DNA from: Cryobacterium tepidiphilum
GTDB lineage: Bacteria > Actinomycetota > Actinomycetes > Actinomycetales > Microbacteriaceae
Assembly (NCBI RefSeq): GCF_003716325.1
Contig: NZ_RDSR01000004.1
Coordinates: 1-64,000 of the forward strand
Length of the DNA stretch: 64,000 nucleotides
Direction: 5' to 3'
The notes beneath the pieces were generated by a model. That model had not been told where the DNA came from. It made no database searches and saw only the letters and a list, made by a program, of their open reading frames with translations. The position numbers and the translations under genes are program-made. This document shows, one piece after another, positions 43,373-54,456 of this stretch; the stretch's first letter is position 1, and each line of letters begins with the position of its first letter.

Positions 43373-44128
43373 ATGGGAACGCGAGGGAGCTTCACCAGGA
43401 GGCCGCTGATCGTGAGTGGGAGCGCGATGGTGCTCCTCGCCGGGATGCTGGCCGGCTGTGCGCCGGCCGGCACCGGCGTGTCCGGCACGGGCCCACCGGC
43501 ACCCGAGCCCTCGGGCTCCTCCCCCGCGGTGACGGCCGAGCCAACGCCGTCCCTGCCGGCCACCCCGGCGCCCGGGCCCTCCGCATCCGCGGATTCGGGC
43601 GAGCGCCCCACGCCGTCGAACGGCAGCGGCGACGGAGGTCGCGCGGTGTCCGGGGCCGACGGATACGTGTGGCCGCAGCCCGGGTACCCTGCGTCGGGCG
43701 ATCTCGGCGCCGGAGCGCCCTGCCGCTTCGACGTGCTCGACGTCTCGCTGCTGCACCGCCCGCACGACAGCGGCGCCGGGAGCTTCTTCGCCGACATCGT
43801 GTTCCTGAACTACTCCGACGTGGAGTGCACGCTCCGCGGCTACCCTGCCGTCGCGTTCGTCGACGATGCGGGCGGGACGATCGGGCCGCCGGCCACGCGG
43901 TCCGGCGCCTCGTCCCCGGCGCTCGTGCTGTCTCCCGGCGGAACGGCCACCGCACGCCTGCACTTCACGCAGGCCGGCGCATACGGCTGCGAGATGGCGA
44001 CGGCGACCGGACTGCGCGTGCGCGCGCCGGGCCTGCAGGACGCGACCTTCCTGCCGTACCGTGTGGACACCTGCGCGGACGACACCAGCACGGTCACGGT
44101 CTCCCCCGTCATAGCGCCCACCTCCTGA
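43373..44128 (+). CDS. DUF4232-family lipoprotein
   Basis: The 251-residue product has a lipobox MLAGC (Cys 29), a Pro/Ser/Thr/Ala-rich linker (about 35-95) and a DUF4232 domain containing DIVFLNYSDVECTLRGYPAV, then LSPGGTATARLHF and CADDTSTVTVSP. The domain is a beta-sandwich of unknown function common on actinobacterial surfaces. The ATG at 43373 lies after the MarR palindrome. Confidence 0.88.
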   Translation: MGTRGSFTRRPLIVSGSAMVLLAGMLAGCAPAGTGVSGTGPPAPEPSGSSPAVTAEPTPSLPATPAPGPSASADSGERPTPSNGSGDGGRAVSGADGYVWPQPGYPASGDLGAGAPCRFDVLDVSLLHRPHDSGAGSFFADIVFLNYSDVECTLRGYPAVAFVDDAGGTIGPPATRSGASSPALVLSPGGTATARLHFTQAGAYGCEMATATGLRVRAPGLQDATFLPYRVDTCADDTSTVTVSPVIAPTS

Positions 44129-44194
44129 CGCCATTGCCGCAGCCGGCGCGGCGTCCTAGGGTGGCCAGAGATCCACAAGGAAAGGGGCCACGCC

Positions 44195-44395
44195 ATGGCA
44201 GACGGCGATGTCGAGACGATGGACAAGGACGGCCAGTGGGTGAACCGGGTGATCGGGGAACCCGAGCGGTCCCGAAGCTACTCCAGTCGCGCGGAGGCGA
44301 TCGAGGCGGGCAGCGCCCTCGCCGCTGAGCTCGGCACCACGCACACCGTGATCGAGGCGACACCGACCGGGGACATCACCGACCCGGGCGTATGA
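44195..44395 (+). CDS. DUF2188-family small protein
   Basis: The 66-residue protein has the pattern GQWVNRVIGEPERSRSYSSR followed by AEAIEAG and HTVIEATPTGDITD, as in the DUF2188 family. The function is unknown. AAGGAAAGG lies about 9 bases before the ATG. Its 3' end overlaps the convergent glycosyltransferase gene by 20 bases. Confidence 0.8.
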   Translation: MADGDVETMDKDGQWVNRVIGEPERSRSYSSRAEAIEAGSALAAELGTTHTVIEATPTGDITDPGV

Positions 44396-45458
44396 CCCCG
44401 AGCAGCACGTCGAGCAGGGCGCGGGCCGAGCGGTCCCAGCGGAACCGTTCCGACACGGCTCGGGCGCGCTGTGAGCGCCGCTCCCACTCCCCCGGCTCCT
44501 CCAGCCGGCGCACGGCGTCGGCGACACGGTCGGGGCGGCGCGGGTCCACGTAGAGCGCGGCGTCCGCGCCGATCTCCCGGAAGATGGGGATGTCGCTCAC
44601 GATCACCGGTACGCCCAGGCTCATCGCCTCCACGAGCGGAATGCCGAACCCCTCGTCGAACGAGGCGCTTACGAGCGCCACCGCCGACCGCAGGGTCGCC
44701 ACGTACTCCGCGTCGCTCGCGCCGTTGTGGAAGACCAGGTGCGCCTGCGGAGCGAGCCTCGTGAGACGCTCGCGCTCGGCGTCGTCCACACGGCTCATCA
44801 GGTGCAATTCGTGGTCGGGCAGCTCCGCGGTCGCCCGCACCAGCGTGTCGACGTTCTTGTACGCCATGAACGAGCCCATGTACACCAGTCGCTTCGGCGC
44901 CCCGGTCCGAGGACCGGCGGGCAACGGCTGCTCCCGCAACGCCTCATCCGCCGCGTTGTAGACCACGGTGACGGGCGCCACCGTGAGCTCGTGCTCGGCG
45001 ATGAGCGCCTTGGTGGTCTCGGAGACCGCCACGACGGCGTCGGCGCGGTTCAGCAGCATCCGCTGTGGCAACCATGACAGGTGGTACAGCCGCCAGAGCA
45101 GGCGGATACCGGCGGGCAGGTTGCCAGGCGGCGTGCGGTGACGGTAGTAGATGAGATCGTGCACGGTGAGCACGAGCCTGTACCGGCGGCCGAAGGACCC
45201 CATGGTCTGCATGGGGCTGTACACCACGTCGGGGCGCAGTTTGTTCACCCGCAGGGCGACGAACGGTTCACGGATGCTGGTGGGCGCGTTGACGAGTTCC
45301 CACGGCAGGTCGGGCAGCAGGGCCAGCTGGCGGTGGTCGCTGATCAACATGATGACCGGGTGCAGCTTCGCCAGCTCGGTCACGAGGCTCGACGTGTAGC
45401 GGCTGATGCCGTCGTGCCGGTCGAAGCGCGTGTATCGGCAGTCGAAGACGATCCTCAT
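44376..45458 (-). CDS. Glycosyltransferase family 4 protein
   Basis: The 360-residue protein has a GT-B fold: N-terminal RYTRFDRHDGISRYTSSLV and a C-terminal nucleotide-sugar domain with YMGSFMAYKNVDTLVRA and EGFGIPLVEAMSLGVPVIVSD (the GT4 E-x7-E motif). It transfers a sugar to an unknown acceptor, perhaps a cell-surface glycan. Its ATG overlaps the upstream hydrolase stop (ATGA), so the two genes form an operon. Confidence 0.9.
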   Translation of the reverse strand: MRIVFDCRYTRFDRHDGISRYTSSLVTELAKLHPVIMLISDHRQLALLPDLPWELVNAPTSIREPFVALRVNKLRPDVVYSPMQTMGSFGRRYRLVLTVHDLIYYRHRTPPGNLPAGIRLLWRLYHLSWLPQRMLLNRADAVVAVSETTKALIAEHELTVAPVTVVYNAADEALREQPLPAGPRTGAPKRLVYMGSFMAYKNVDTLVRATAELPDHELHLMSRVDDAERERLTRLAPQAHLVFHNGASDAEYVATLRSAVALVSASFDEGFGIPLVEAMSLGVPVIVSDIPIFREIGADAALYVDPRRPDRVADAVRRLEEPGEWERRSQRARAVSERFRWDRSARALLDVLLGVIRPGR

Positions 45459-46351
45459 GCGTTCTCGGCCTCCAGGAACTCCTGTACGAACTGCGCGGCG
45501 GCGGCGGGCGCCTCGTAGTGGATGAGATGACCGACGTCCGGGATCACCCGAAGGGCGGCATTCGGGAACAGCGTCGCCAGCCGCTCCTGCGCGGGAAGCG
45601 GCGTGATGTCGTCACGGTCCGATGCGACGAGCAGGGTGGGCTGCGGGATACGGGCGGCGAACTCGCTCACGTCGCTCCCGACCGAGGCGCGGAACGCCTC
45701 CAGCACCACGCGGCGGTCGGCGAACGCGGAGAAGTACCGGTCGTGCTGATCGTGGATGAACCGGCGGAGGTCCGGGTCGCGGGTCTTGGCCATGGCGATG
45801 CTCATGATCCGCACGACGGCCCGGTTGCGCAGCAAGCCGAACCCGGCACGCTCCGGCAGGCGGGCGCCGGCCCAGTAGTAGAAGACGGCGAGACGGGTGA
45901 GGATGCCGCGTGGCCCGGACAGGGCGGGGGCGGCGATCGGGTTGACCAGCACCACGTCGTCGGCCCCGAGACCGTGCGCCAGCGCCGCTGACACGACGAT
46001 GGAGCCGAAGGAGTGGCCCAGGATGACGAAGCGGCCCGCGCCGCGCACAGCCGCGCTGAACTCGGCGAGCCAGGCGGCGTATCCGTCGATGTCGTGCGGA
46101 CGGCCGGACAGCGGCTCGGATTCGCCGAAACCGGGGAGGTCGGGGGAAACGATGCGCACACCGCCCAGGTGCGCCACGATTGGCTCGAGGCCGTGGTGGT
46201 CGCCGCGGAAGCCGTGGACCATGATCACCGTGACCCGGGCGTCGGCGACGCCGTACTCCCAGTAGCGCGTGCTGCCCGTGGCAAGCTGCACGCTGCGGGC
46301 ACGCCCCGTGACGCGGGCGAGCCGCTCATTGCCGGGCAGGGGAAGGGACAT
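45455..46351 (-). CDS. Alpha/beta-fold hydrolase
   Basis: This 298-residue protein has VIMVHGFRGDHH, nucleophile elbow GHSFGSIVVS, acid in ASDRDDITPL and His in DVGHLIHYE. It is first in a two-gene unit with the glycosyltransferase. The substrate is unknown. The ATG at 46351 is followed by MSLPLPGNERL; the ribosome site is weak. Confidence 0.85.
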   Translation of the reverse strand: MSLPLPGNERLARVTGRARSVQLATGSTRYWEYGVADARVTVIMVHGFRGDHHGLEPIVAHLGGVRIVSPDLPGFGESEPLSGRPHDIDGYAAWLAEFSAAVRGAGRFVILGHSFGSIVVSAALAHGLGADDVVLVNPIAAPALSGPRGILTRLAVFYYWAGARLPERAGFGLLRNRAVVRIMSIAMAKTRDPDLRRFIHDQHDRYFSAFADRRVVLEAFRASVGSDVSEFAARIPQPTLLVASDRDDITPLPAQERLATLFPNAALRVIPDVGHLIHYEAPAAAAQFVQEFLEAENA

Positions 46352-46471
46352 CGCAACCAGTTTAGGGGCCCCGGCAGCCGAGAAGTCTCCGGCGCTGCCC
46401 TACCCGCGGGCGGCGACTCGTCGTAGTGTTCAGACAGAAGAGACGCCCTGGTCGGGCTCGGAAGGAACGCC

Positions 46472-48178
<1,707 letters not shown>

Positions 48179-48243
48179 TCGCTTCGACCGCTCCACGCGC
48201 GTGGCAGTCCGACACTGTCGGTGGCCGCCCCTAGGCTCGGGCT

Positions 48244-48930
48244 ATGAGCAGCTGGAGTGACACCCTCGCGGTTTTCGACCTTGAAACGACCGGCATCGAC
48301 GTGGAGGCGTGCCGCATCGTCACGGCCACCGTCGCCGTGCTCGACGCCGACGGCACGGTCCTGGAGCGCCTGGACTGGCTGGTCAATCCCGGCATCGAGA
48401 TCCCCGTGGAGGCGACCCGGGTGCACGGCATCAGCACCGATCACGCCACCGCCAACGGATGCGCGCCGCTCGAGGGTGTAGCCGAGATCGTGGCGGCGGT
48501 CCGGGGCCACCTCGGCCGCGGCATCCCCCTGGTCGCGTACAACGCGCCGTACGACCTCACGCTGCTCAACCGGGAGTCGATGCGGCACGGCATTCCCCCG
48601 CTGGCCGGCCCCTCACCCGTGATCGACCCGCTCGTCATCGACAAAGCCGTCGACCGGTACCGCAAGGGCAAGCGCACCCTGGAGGCGGCGTGCGCCGAGT
48701 ACGGCGTCACGCTCGACGGGGCGCATGACTCCGGCGCCGACGCGATCGCGGCCGGCCGGGTCGCGCAGGCCATCGCGCGCCGGCACGCGGGCGTGCTGCC
48801 CACCGCGGTCGACCAGCTGCACGCCCTGCAGGTGGAGTGGTGCCGGCAGCAGGCGGAGAGCTTCCAGGAGTACATGCGCCGGGTGCGCGACCCCGAGTTC
48901 GTCGCGCACGGTGGCTGGCCCGAGCGCTGA
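48244..48930 (+). CDS. DnaQ-like 3'-5' exonuclease (DEDDh)
   Basis: The 228-residue protein has Exo I FDLETTGID, Exo II NAPYDLTLL and Exo III HDSGADAIAAG (His of DEDDh). It removes 3'-terminal nucleotides from DNA or RNA. The C-terminal helical region, with LQVEWCRQQAESFQEYMRRV, is typical of actinobacterial members of unknown exact role. It follows treS by 66 bp. Confidence 0.9.
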   Translation: MSSWSDTLAVFDLETTGIDVEACRIVTATVAVLDADGTVLERLDWLVNPGIEIPVEATRVHGISTDHATANGCAPLEGVAEIVAAVRGHLGRGIPLVAYNAPYDLTLLNRESMRHGIPPLAGPSPVIDPLVIDKAVDRYRKGKRTLEAACAEYGVTLDGAHDSGADAIAAGRVAQAIARRHAGVLPTAVDQLHALQVEWCRQQAESFQEYMRRVRDPEFVAHGGWPER

Positions 48931-48933
48931 CGC

Positions 48934-49021
48934 CCGGGTGTCGTCCCTGACGCCGCCCTGCCACGACCCTGACGCGGCCTTGCCACGTCCCTGCCACCAC
49001 CCTGCCACGACCCTGACGGCG
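48934..49021. repeat. Minisatellite: about 3-4 units of 22 bp
   Basis: CCCTGCCACGACCCTGACG occurs at 48956-48974 and identically at 49000-49018. A degenerate unit CCTTGCCACGTCCCTGCCA lies between at 48978, giving a 22-bp period. A weaker copy precedes them. The array is in the non-coding gap after the exonuclease gene; nothing else in 49022-49098 is recognised. Confidence 0.8.
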
Positions 49022-49098
49022 CCCACCCTCGTCCCGAAGCCGCCGGCCCCGGCATCCGCTCTGTCGTGTCCTCGGCCGCTGCAGGCGCGTCTCCCGTC

Positions 49099-49178
49099 GC
49101 GAGAACAGGACGAATTGGCTTCCCGTGAGCGAAAACAGGAGCGATCGGGTCTCTGCGGTCGCGCGCTCCTGTTTTCGC
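49099..49178. repeat. Palindromic repeat with GCGAAAACAGGAGCG arms
   Basis: GCGAAAACAGGAGCG (49129-49143) and its exact complement (49164-49178) form a 15-bp inverted repeat, with a third related arm GCGAGAACAGGAC at 49099-49111. The arms recall the CGCGAAAC-GGAG arms flanking the imuA'-dnaE2 cassette. It lies upstream of the L31 terminator. Confidence 0.8.
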
Positions 49179-49226
49179 GACCGGCTCTGCTGGGGGCTGC
49201 GCCCAGGCCGTGCAGGCCGGCGGACG

Positions 49227-49266
49227 CGAGAAAGGGCGACCCGCCGAAGCGGATCGCCCTTTCTCG
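49227..49266 (-). terminator. Intrinsic terminator of rpmE2
   Basis: A 13-bp perfect inverted repeat CGAGAAAGGGCGA (49227-49239) and TCGCCCTTTCTCG (49254-49266), with extra pairs inside, lies just after the L31 stop at 49277. On the minus strand it ends in CTTTCTCG, a form common in high-GC genomes. Confidence 0.9.
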
Positions 49267-49276
49267 ATGAGGCGTG

Positions 49277-49528
49277 TTATTTGCCGAAGCCCTTGTAACG
49301 CGAGTTGAACTTCTCGACGCGGCCGGCGGAGTCCATGATGCGCTGCTTGCCCGTGTAGAACGGGTGCGACTCCGACGAGATCTCGACGTCGATGACCGGG
49401 TAGGTCGCGCCGTCTTCCCACTCGATGGTCTTCGAGCTGGAGACCGTCGAACGGGTCAGGAACGTTGCACCCGACGCGAGGTCGCGGAAGACCACGGGAG
49501 CGTACTCGGGGTGAATGCCAGACTTCAT
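49277..49528 (-). CDS. rpmE2: 50S ribosomal protein L31, type B (zinc-free)
   Basis: The 83-residue protein [20 protein letters not shown] onward, with [12 protein letters not shown] and a C-terminal FNSRYKGFG, is a type B L31. It lacks the CxxC zinc ligands of type A. In Actinobacteria the zinc-free form often replaces the zinc form when Zur senses low zinc, but I see no clear Zur box upstream. AAGGAAG lies before the ATG at 49528. Confidence 0.95.
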   Translation of the reverse strand: MKSGIHPEYAPVVFRDLASGATFLTRSTVSSSKTIEWEDGATYPVIDVEISSESHPFYTGKQRIMDSAGRVEKFNSRYKGFGK

Positions 49529-49657
49529 GAAGACTTCCTTGTTACGTTTCGAAATGGGTTCGATTCCGCCGCCGCGGGCGAAAAAGCGAAAGTGGCCGTG
49601 GGGCCAGCTAACGAGTTTACCAGAAAGCCGACCCTGCCACGGACATCCGCCGTGTCG

Positions 49658-50440
49658 TCAGACGGCGCGGGCGGTGTAGCGGCCGTCGCGTTCGGCAAGC
49701 TCGATGTCGAGGCCGAACGTGGTGCTGAGCGTCTCGGAGCTGAGCGCCTCGGCGAGCGGGCCGGCAGCGACGATCCCACCGTCTTTCAGCAGCAGCACGT
49801 GGGTGAATCCGCGCGGGATCTCCTCCACGTGGTGCGTGACCATGATGATGGCGGGCGAGTCGGCGGCGCTCGCGTATCCGCTCAGCAGTTGCAGGAGTTC
49901 TTCGCGCGCGCCGAGGTCGAGGCTCGACGCCGGCTCGTCGAGCAGCAGCAGCTCCGGATCGGTCATGACGGCTCGCGCGATCTGCACGCGCTTCTGCTCG
50001 CCGTCGCTCAGCGTGCCGAAGGTGCGGTCGGCGAGGTGGGCGAGCTTCCACTCCCCCAGCACACGCTGCGCGCGACGTTCGTCGAGCTCGTCGTACTCCT
50101 CGTTCCACCGGCCGGTCACCGAATAGGCGGCCGTCATGACCACGTCGACGACCTTCTCGTTGCGGGGAACCCGGCGGGCCATCGCGGAGGAGGCGAAGCC
50201 GATGCGGGGCCGCAGCTCGAACAGGTCGGTGCCGCCGAGGGGCTCTTCGAGCACCTCGGCCGTGCCGCTGGTGGGGTGGAGCAGCGCGGCGGCGATCTGC
50301 AGGGTCGTGGTCTTCCCGGCTCCGTTGGGGCCGAGGATCACCCACCGCTGGTCGTCGTCGACACTCCAGGTGGCGGAGCCGAGGATGGCGGTGCCACCTC
50401 GGACGACGGACACGTCGGAGAGCTGCAGAACATTGACCAT
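49658..50440 (-). CDS. ABC transporter ATP-binding protein without adjacent permease
   Basis: The 260-residue ATPase has Walker A GPNGAGKTTT, Q-loop, signature LSDGEQKRVQIARAV, Walker B LLLLDEPASSLD and switch His in MVTHHVEEI. The signature and length resemble iron or molybdate type ATPases (ModF-like). No permease or binding protein is next to it. It lies just downstream of glgA on the same strand. Confidence 0.85.
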   Translation of the reverse strand: MVNVLQLSDVSVVRGGTAILGSATWSVDDDQRWVILGPNGAGKTTTLQIAAALLHPTSGTAEVLEEPLGGTDLFELRPRIGFASSAMARRVPRNEKVVDVVMTAAYSVTGRWNEEYDELDERRAQRVLGEWKLAHLADRTFGTLSDGEQKRVQIARAVMTDPELLLLDEPASSLDLGAREELLQLLSGYASAADSPAIIMVTHHVEEIPRGFTHVLLLKDGGIVAAGPLAEALSSETLSTTFGLDIELAERDGRYTARAV

Positions 50441-50453
50441 GCAGCAATGCTAT

Positions 50454-51662
50454 CTATCCGGCTGCGGCGCTCCCCGACGCGGCGGCCAGCGCGGCGTAGA
50501 TCTCCCGCGTGCGCGTGGCGATCTGGTCCCAGCTGAACTCCGCCTCCGCACGCCGTCGGCCGGCCTCGCCCATCTGCCGGGCGCGATCCGGGTCGGAGAG
50601 CACCTCCGAGAGCGCCGCCGCGAGGTCTGCGACGAACACGTCGGGATCGGTGGGCGTGCCGGTGCCGTCGTCGACCTGGTCGATCGGCACGAGGCGGCCG
50701 GTCTCACCGTCGACGACGACCTCGGGGATGCCGCCGGTGGCGGTGCCGACGACCGGCAGCCCGCAGGCCATGGCCTCGAGGTTCACGATCCCGAGCGGCT
50801 CATACACCGACGGGCAGACGAAGACGGTGCCGGCGGTGAGCACGGCGGAGAGCTCATGGTGCGGCAGCAGTCGCTCGATCCAGACGACGCCGTCCCGCTC
50901 GCGCTGCAGCTGCTGCACCCCCGCGGTCACCTCGGCAAGGATGCCGGGGGTGTCCGGGGCGCCGGCGCAGAGCACCACCTGCACCTCGGGCGGCAGCAGG
51001 GCGGCCGCCCGGATCAGGTACGGCAGGCCCTTCTGGCGGGTGATGCGACCGACGAAGACCACCGAGGGCCGGTCGGGGTCGATGCCGAGGGACCGCACGA
51101 GCTCCGCGTCCTGGACGGGCTTCCAGCGCTCCAGGTCGATGCCGTTGTACACGACGTGCACCCGCTCGGGGTCGAGCGCCGGGTAGCTGCGGAGGATGTC
51201 GCGGCGCATGCCGTCGCTCACGGCGATCACGGCATCCGCCGCCTCGAAGGCGGTCTTCTCGATCCAGCCGGACACCCGGTAGCCGCCGCCGAGCTGCTCG
51301 GCCTTCCACGGGCGCAGCGGCTCGAGGCTGTGGGCGGTGACGACGTGCGGGATGCCGTGGAGCAGCTTCGCGAGGTGACCGGCACCGTTCGCGTACCAGG
51401 TGTGCGAGTGCACGATGTCGGCGCCGGCGCAGTCCTGGGCGATCTGGAGGTCGACCCCGAGGGTCGCGAGCGCGCCGTTGGCGTCGGCGAGTTCGGCGGG
51501 CACGCGGTAGGCCGTCGTGTCGGGCTCGTCGCGCGCGGTGCCGAAGCAGCGCACCTGCACCTCGATGTCGGCGCGGAGGGCCTTCACCAGCTCGGCCGCG
51601 TGCACACCCGCGCCGCCGTAGATCTCCGGCGGGTACTCCTTGGTCAACAGATCCACTCGCAT
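50454..51662 (-). CDS. glgA: Glycogen synthase / alpha-maltose-1-phosphate synthase, GT4 type
   Basis: The 402-residue protein has KEYPPEIYGGAGVHAAELVK at the start, and VFVGRITRQKGLPYLIRAA and PSVYEPLGIVNLEAMACGLP in the nucleotide-sugar domain. In Actinobacteria this GT4 enzyme uses ADP-glucose and glucose-1-phosphate to make maltose-1-phosphate (GlgM activity) for the GlgE pathway. Both readings of its activity are possible. It is divergent from glgC, whose product supplies ADP-glucose, with a shared 100-bp promoter region. Confidence 0.93.
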   Translation of the reverse strand: MRVDLLTKEYPPEIYGGAGVHAAELVKALRADIEVQVRCFGTARDEPDTTAYRVPAELADANGALATLGVDLQIAQDCAGADIVHSHTWYANGAGHLAKLLHGIPHVVTAHSLEPLRPWKAEQLGGGYRVSGWIEKTAFEAADAVIAVSDGMRRDILRSYPALDPERVHVVYNGIDLERWKPVQDAELVRSLGIDPDRPSVVFVGRITRQKGLPYLIRAAALLPPEVQVVLCAGAPDTPGILAEVTAGVQQLQRERDGVVWIERLLPHHELSAVLTAGTVFVCPSVYEPLGIVNLEAMACGLPVVGTATGGIPEVVVDGETGRLVPIDQVDDGTGTPTDPDVFVADLAAALSEVLSDPDRARQMGEAGRRRAEAEFSWDQIATRTREIYAALAAASGSAAAG

Positions 51663-51762
51663 GCAGCCAAGCTAGCGCAGGAGCACCCCCTGCACAGCGG
51701 ATCCGGCGTCTTTCGCCGCCGCAAAGCTGGCCGCCGCCCCGGGGTGGCCCTACTGTAAAGAC

Positions 51763-53004
51763 ATGAAGTCCACGAAGATCTTCGGCATCGTTCTGGCCGG
51801 CGGCGAGGGGAAACGGCTGATGCCGCTGACCGAGGACCGTGCGAAGCCGGCGGTGCCGTTCGGCGGCCACTACCGCCTGATCGATTTCGCCCTCTCCAAC
51901 CTCACCAACTCCGGCCTCGGGCAGATCGTCGTGTTGACGCAGTACAAGTCGCACAGCCTCGACCGCCACGTGTCGCAGACGTGGCACGTCTCCGGGCTGC
52001 TGAACGCCTATATCGCCTCCGTGCCGGCGCAGCAGCGTCTCGGCAAGCGCTGGTTCTCGGGGTCGGCCGACGCCATCCTGCAGAGCCTCAACCTCATCCA
52101 CGACGAGAAGCCCGACATCGTCGTCGTCGTCGGTGCCGACCACGTGTACCGCATGGACTTCAGCCAGATGATCGACGCGCACGTCGCATCCGGTGCGCCC
52201 GCCACCGTCGCGGCGATCCGGCAGCCGATCGGCCTCGCCGACCAGTTCGGCGTGATCGAGGTCGACCCGAAGGCGCCCGACCGCATCAGCCGGTTTCTTG
52301 ATCAGCCCAAGCACACCACCGGCCTCGCCGACTCCCCCGACGAGATCCTCGCCTCCATGGGAAATTACGTGTTCGACGCCGACGCGCTCATCGAGGCGGT
52401 CCGCGCCGACGGGGAACGCACCGACTCCAACCACGACATGGGCGGCGACATCATCCCTTATTTCGTGAACCGGGGCGAGGCGGGCGTGTACGACCTCAAG
52501 CGCAACGAGGTACCCGGCTCCACCGACCGCGACCGCTACTACTGGCGCGACGTGGGGACCATCGACTCCTTCTTCGAGGCGCACCAGGACCTGATCTCGG
52601 CGCTGCCGGTCTTCAACCTGTACAACCAGGAATGGCCCATCTTCAGCCGGCAGCTCAACTCGCCGCCGGCGAAGTTCGTGCGCGACGCGAAGGGGCGCCT
52701 CGGCACCATGATCGACTCGATCGTGTCGCTCGGCTGCGTCATCTCCGGCGGGCACATCGAACGCAGCGTCCTCGGCCCGTGGGCGTCCATCGAGTCCGGT
52801 TCGACGGTCGTCGACTCCATCATCTTCGACCGGGTGCACCTGAAGCCCGGCGCGGTGGTGCAGCGGACGATCCTCGACAAGGACGTCGTCGTCGAGGCCG
52901 GCGCCGCGGTGGGCGTCGACAGGGAGCGCGACCTCGCGCGTGGATTCAGCGTGACCGATTCCGGCATCACCGTGGTGGCCAAAGGAGTGACCGTTCGCCC
53001 GTGA
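51763..53004 (+). CDS. glgC: Glucose-1-phosphate adenylyltransferase
   Basis: The 413-residue protein has the pyrophosphorylase loop [30 protein letters not shown] and the C-terminal left-handed beta helix with [12 protein letters not shown] and [10 protein letters not shown]. It makes ADP-glucose, the committed donor for glycogen and maltose-1-phosphate. It is divergent from glgA. Its stop overlaps the serB start (GTGA). Confidence 0.95.
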   Translation: MKSTKIFGIVLAGGEGKRLMPLTEDRAKPAVPFGGHYRLIDFALSNLTNSGLGQIVVLTQYKSHSLDRHVSQTWHVSGLLNAYIASVPAQQRLGKRWFSGSADAILQSLNLIHDEKPDIVVVVGADHVYRMDFSQMIDAHVASGAPATVAAIRQPIGLADQFGVIEVDPKAPDRISRFLDQPKHTTGLADSPDEILASMGNYVFDADALIEAVRADGERTDSNHDMGGDIIPYFVNRGEAGVYDLKRNEVPGSTDRDRYYWRDVGTIDSFFEAHQDLISALPVFNLYNQEWPIFSRQLNSPPAKFVRDAKGRLGTMIDSIVSLGCVISGGHIERSVLGPWASIESGSTVVDSIIFDRVHLKPGAVVQRTILDKDVVVEAGAAVGVDRERDLARGFSVTDSGITVVAKGVTVRP

Positions 53005-53648
53005 ACCCGGCCACTCGCTTCCTCGTCGTCCTCGACGCCGACTCAACGCTCATCCAGGACGAAGTCATCGAGCTTCTCGCCGACGTCGCAGGTTCCGGTC
53101 CCGAGGTGGCCGAGGTCACCGAGCGCGCCATGCGCGGGGAACTCGACTTCGCCGAGAGCCTCCGGGCGCGGGTGAAGACCTTGGCGGGGCTCCCCGACAC
53201 GGTCTTTGCCGACGTGGGGCGCCGCATCCGCCCCACCGACGGTGTGCGCGAGCTCATCGCGGGCCTGCACGCTCACGGAAGCCGGGTGGGCGTCGTGTCC
53301 GGCGGCTTCCACGAGTTGCTCGATCCGCTGGCGGCCGACCTCGGCCTCGACCACTGGCGCGCCAACCGGCTCGAGGTCGAGGACGGCGTGCTCACCGGCG
53401 GGCTGCTCGGGCCCGTCATCGACGCCGCTGCGAAGGCGGCGGCCCTTCAGGAGTGGGCCGCTGCGCTCGGCGTGGACGCCGCGCAGACGATCGCCGTCGG
53501 CGACGGTGCGAACGACCTGCAGATGATGGGCGTCGCCGGGCTCGCTGTCGCGTTCAACGCCAAGCCGCGGGTGCGCGAGGAGGCCGACGTGATCGTCGAC
53601 GTCGCCGATCTCAGCCAGCTGCTCCCGGTGCTCGGCCTCCGCGGCTGA
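53001..53648 (+). CDS. serB: Phosphoserine phosphatase
   Basis: The 215-residue HAD phosphatase has motif [20 protein letters not shown] (DxDST, with Glu for substrate), motif [17 protein letters not shown], the Lys of motif III and motif [12 protein letters not shown]. It makes serine from phosphoserine. The GTG at 53001 overlaps the glgC stop by 4 bases, an unusual partner for serine synthesis. No ACT domain precedes it. Confidence 0.93.
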   Translation: MNPATRFLVVLDADSTLIQDEVIELLADVAGSGPEVAEVTERAMRGELDFAESLRARVKTLAGLPDTVFADVGRRIRPTDGVRELIAGLHAHGSRVGVVSGGFHELLDPLAADLGLDHWRANRLEVEDGVLTGGLLGPVIDAAAKAAALQEWAAALGVDAAQTIAVGDGANDLQMMGVAGLAVAFNAKPRVREEADVIVDVADLSQLLPVLGLRG

Positions 53649-53656
53649 CCTGCCGC

Positions 53657-54367
53657 CTAGTGGCCCATTCCCAGGCCGCCGTCGACGGGAATGACGGCGC
53701 CGGAGATGTAGCCCGCGTCATCACCGGAGAGCCACGCCACGGCCTTCGCCACCTCGGCGGGGCTGGCGAACCGGCCGGCGGGGATGTTCTTCTTGTACTC
53801 CGCCTGCTGCGCTTCCGGGAGCTCGGCCGTCATGTCCGTCTCGATGAAACCGGGGGCGACGACGTTGGCGGTGATCCCGCGGGCGCCGAGTTCACGCGTC
53901 ACGGAGCGGGCGAGGCCCACGAGGCCGCTCTTGGAGGCCGAGTAGTTGACCTGGCCGGCCGAGCCGTAGAGGCCGACGACGCTCGAGATCAGAACGATGC
54001 GGCCGAAACGGGCCTTGAGCATCCCCTTGGACGCGCGCTTGACGACACGGAACGCGCCGGTGAGGTTGGTGTCGATGACCGACGTGAAGTCGTCCTCCGA
54101 CATGCGCATCATGAGGGTGTCGCGGGTGATGCCCGCGTTGGCGACGACGACCTCGACCGGGCCGAGGGCCGCTTCGACCTCGGCGAACGCGGCGTCGACG
54201 GATGCCGCGTCCGTCACGTCGGCCTTCACCGTGAGCGTTCCCTCGGGGCCGTTGCCCGAGCGCGCCGTGACGGCCACGCGGTGGCCCTGCGCCACGAACT
54301 CCTCCGCGATGGCGAAACCGATTCCGCGGTTGCCGCCGGTGACAAGGACCGTCCTGGGTGTGCTCAT
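53657..54367 (-). CDS. fabG: 3-oxoacyl-ACP reductase (short-chain dehydrogenase)
   Basis: The 236-residue protein has the NADP motif TGGNRGIGFAI, NAG in VVVANAG, the catalytic Ser-Tyr-Lys set in SSVVGLYGS and NYSASKSGL, and the C-terminal GAVIPVDGGLGMGH. It reduces 3-oxoacyl-ACP in fatty acid synthesis. GGGAGG directly precedes the ATG. The homologue in mycobacteria is MabA; other FAS genes are not in this window. Confidence 0.93.
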   Translation of the reverse strand: MSTPRTVLVTGGNRGIGFAIAEEFVAQGHRVAVTARSGNGPEGTLTVKADVTDAASVDAAFAEVEAALGPVEVVVANAGITRDTLMMRMSEDDFTSVIDTNLTGAFRVVKRASKGMLKARFGRIVLISSVVGLYGSAGQVNYSASKSGLVGLARSVTRELGARGITANVVAPGFIETDMTAELPEAQQAEYKKNIPAGRFASPAEVAKAVAWLSGDDAGYISGAVIPVDGGLGMGH

Positions 54368-54456
54368 CCTCCCAGCTTAGGGCGTGCTCATCGCCGCCCC
54401 CGGGGACGTAGGCTTGGATGAGGACCGAACCCGGTCCCGCCGAGCGTTAGCCGAAG

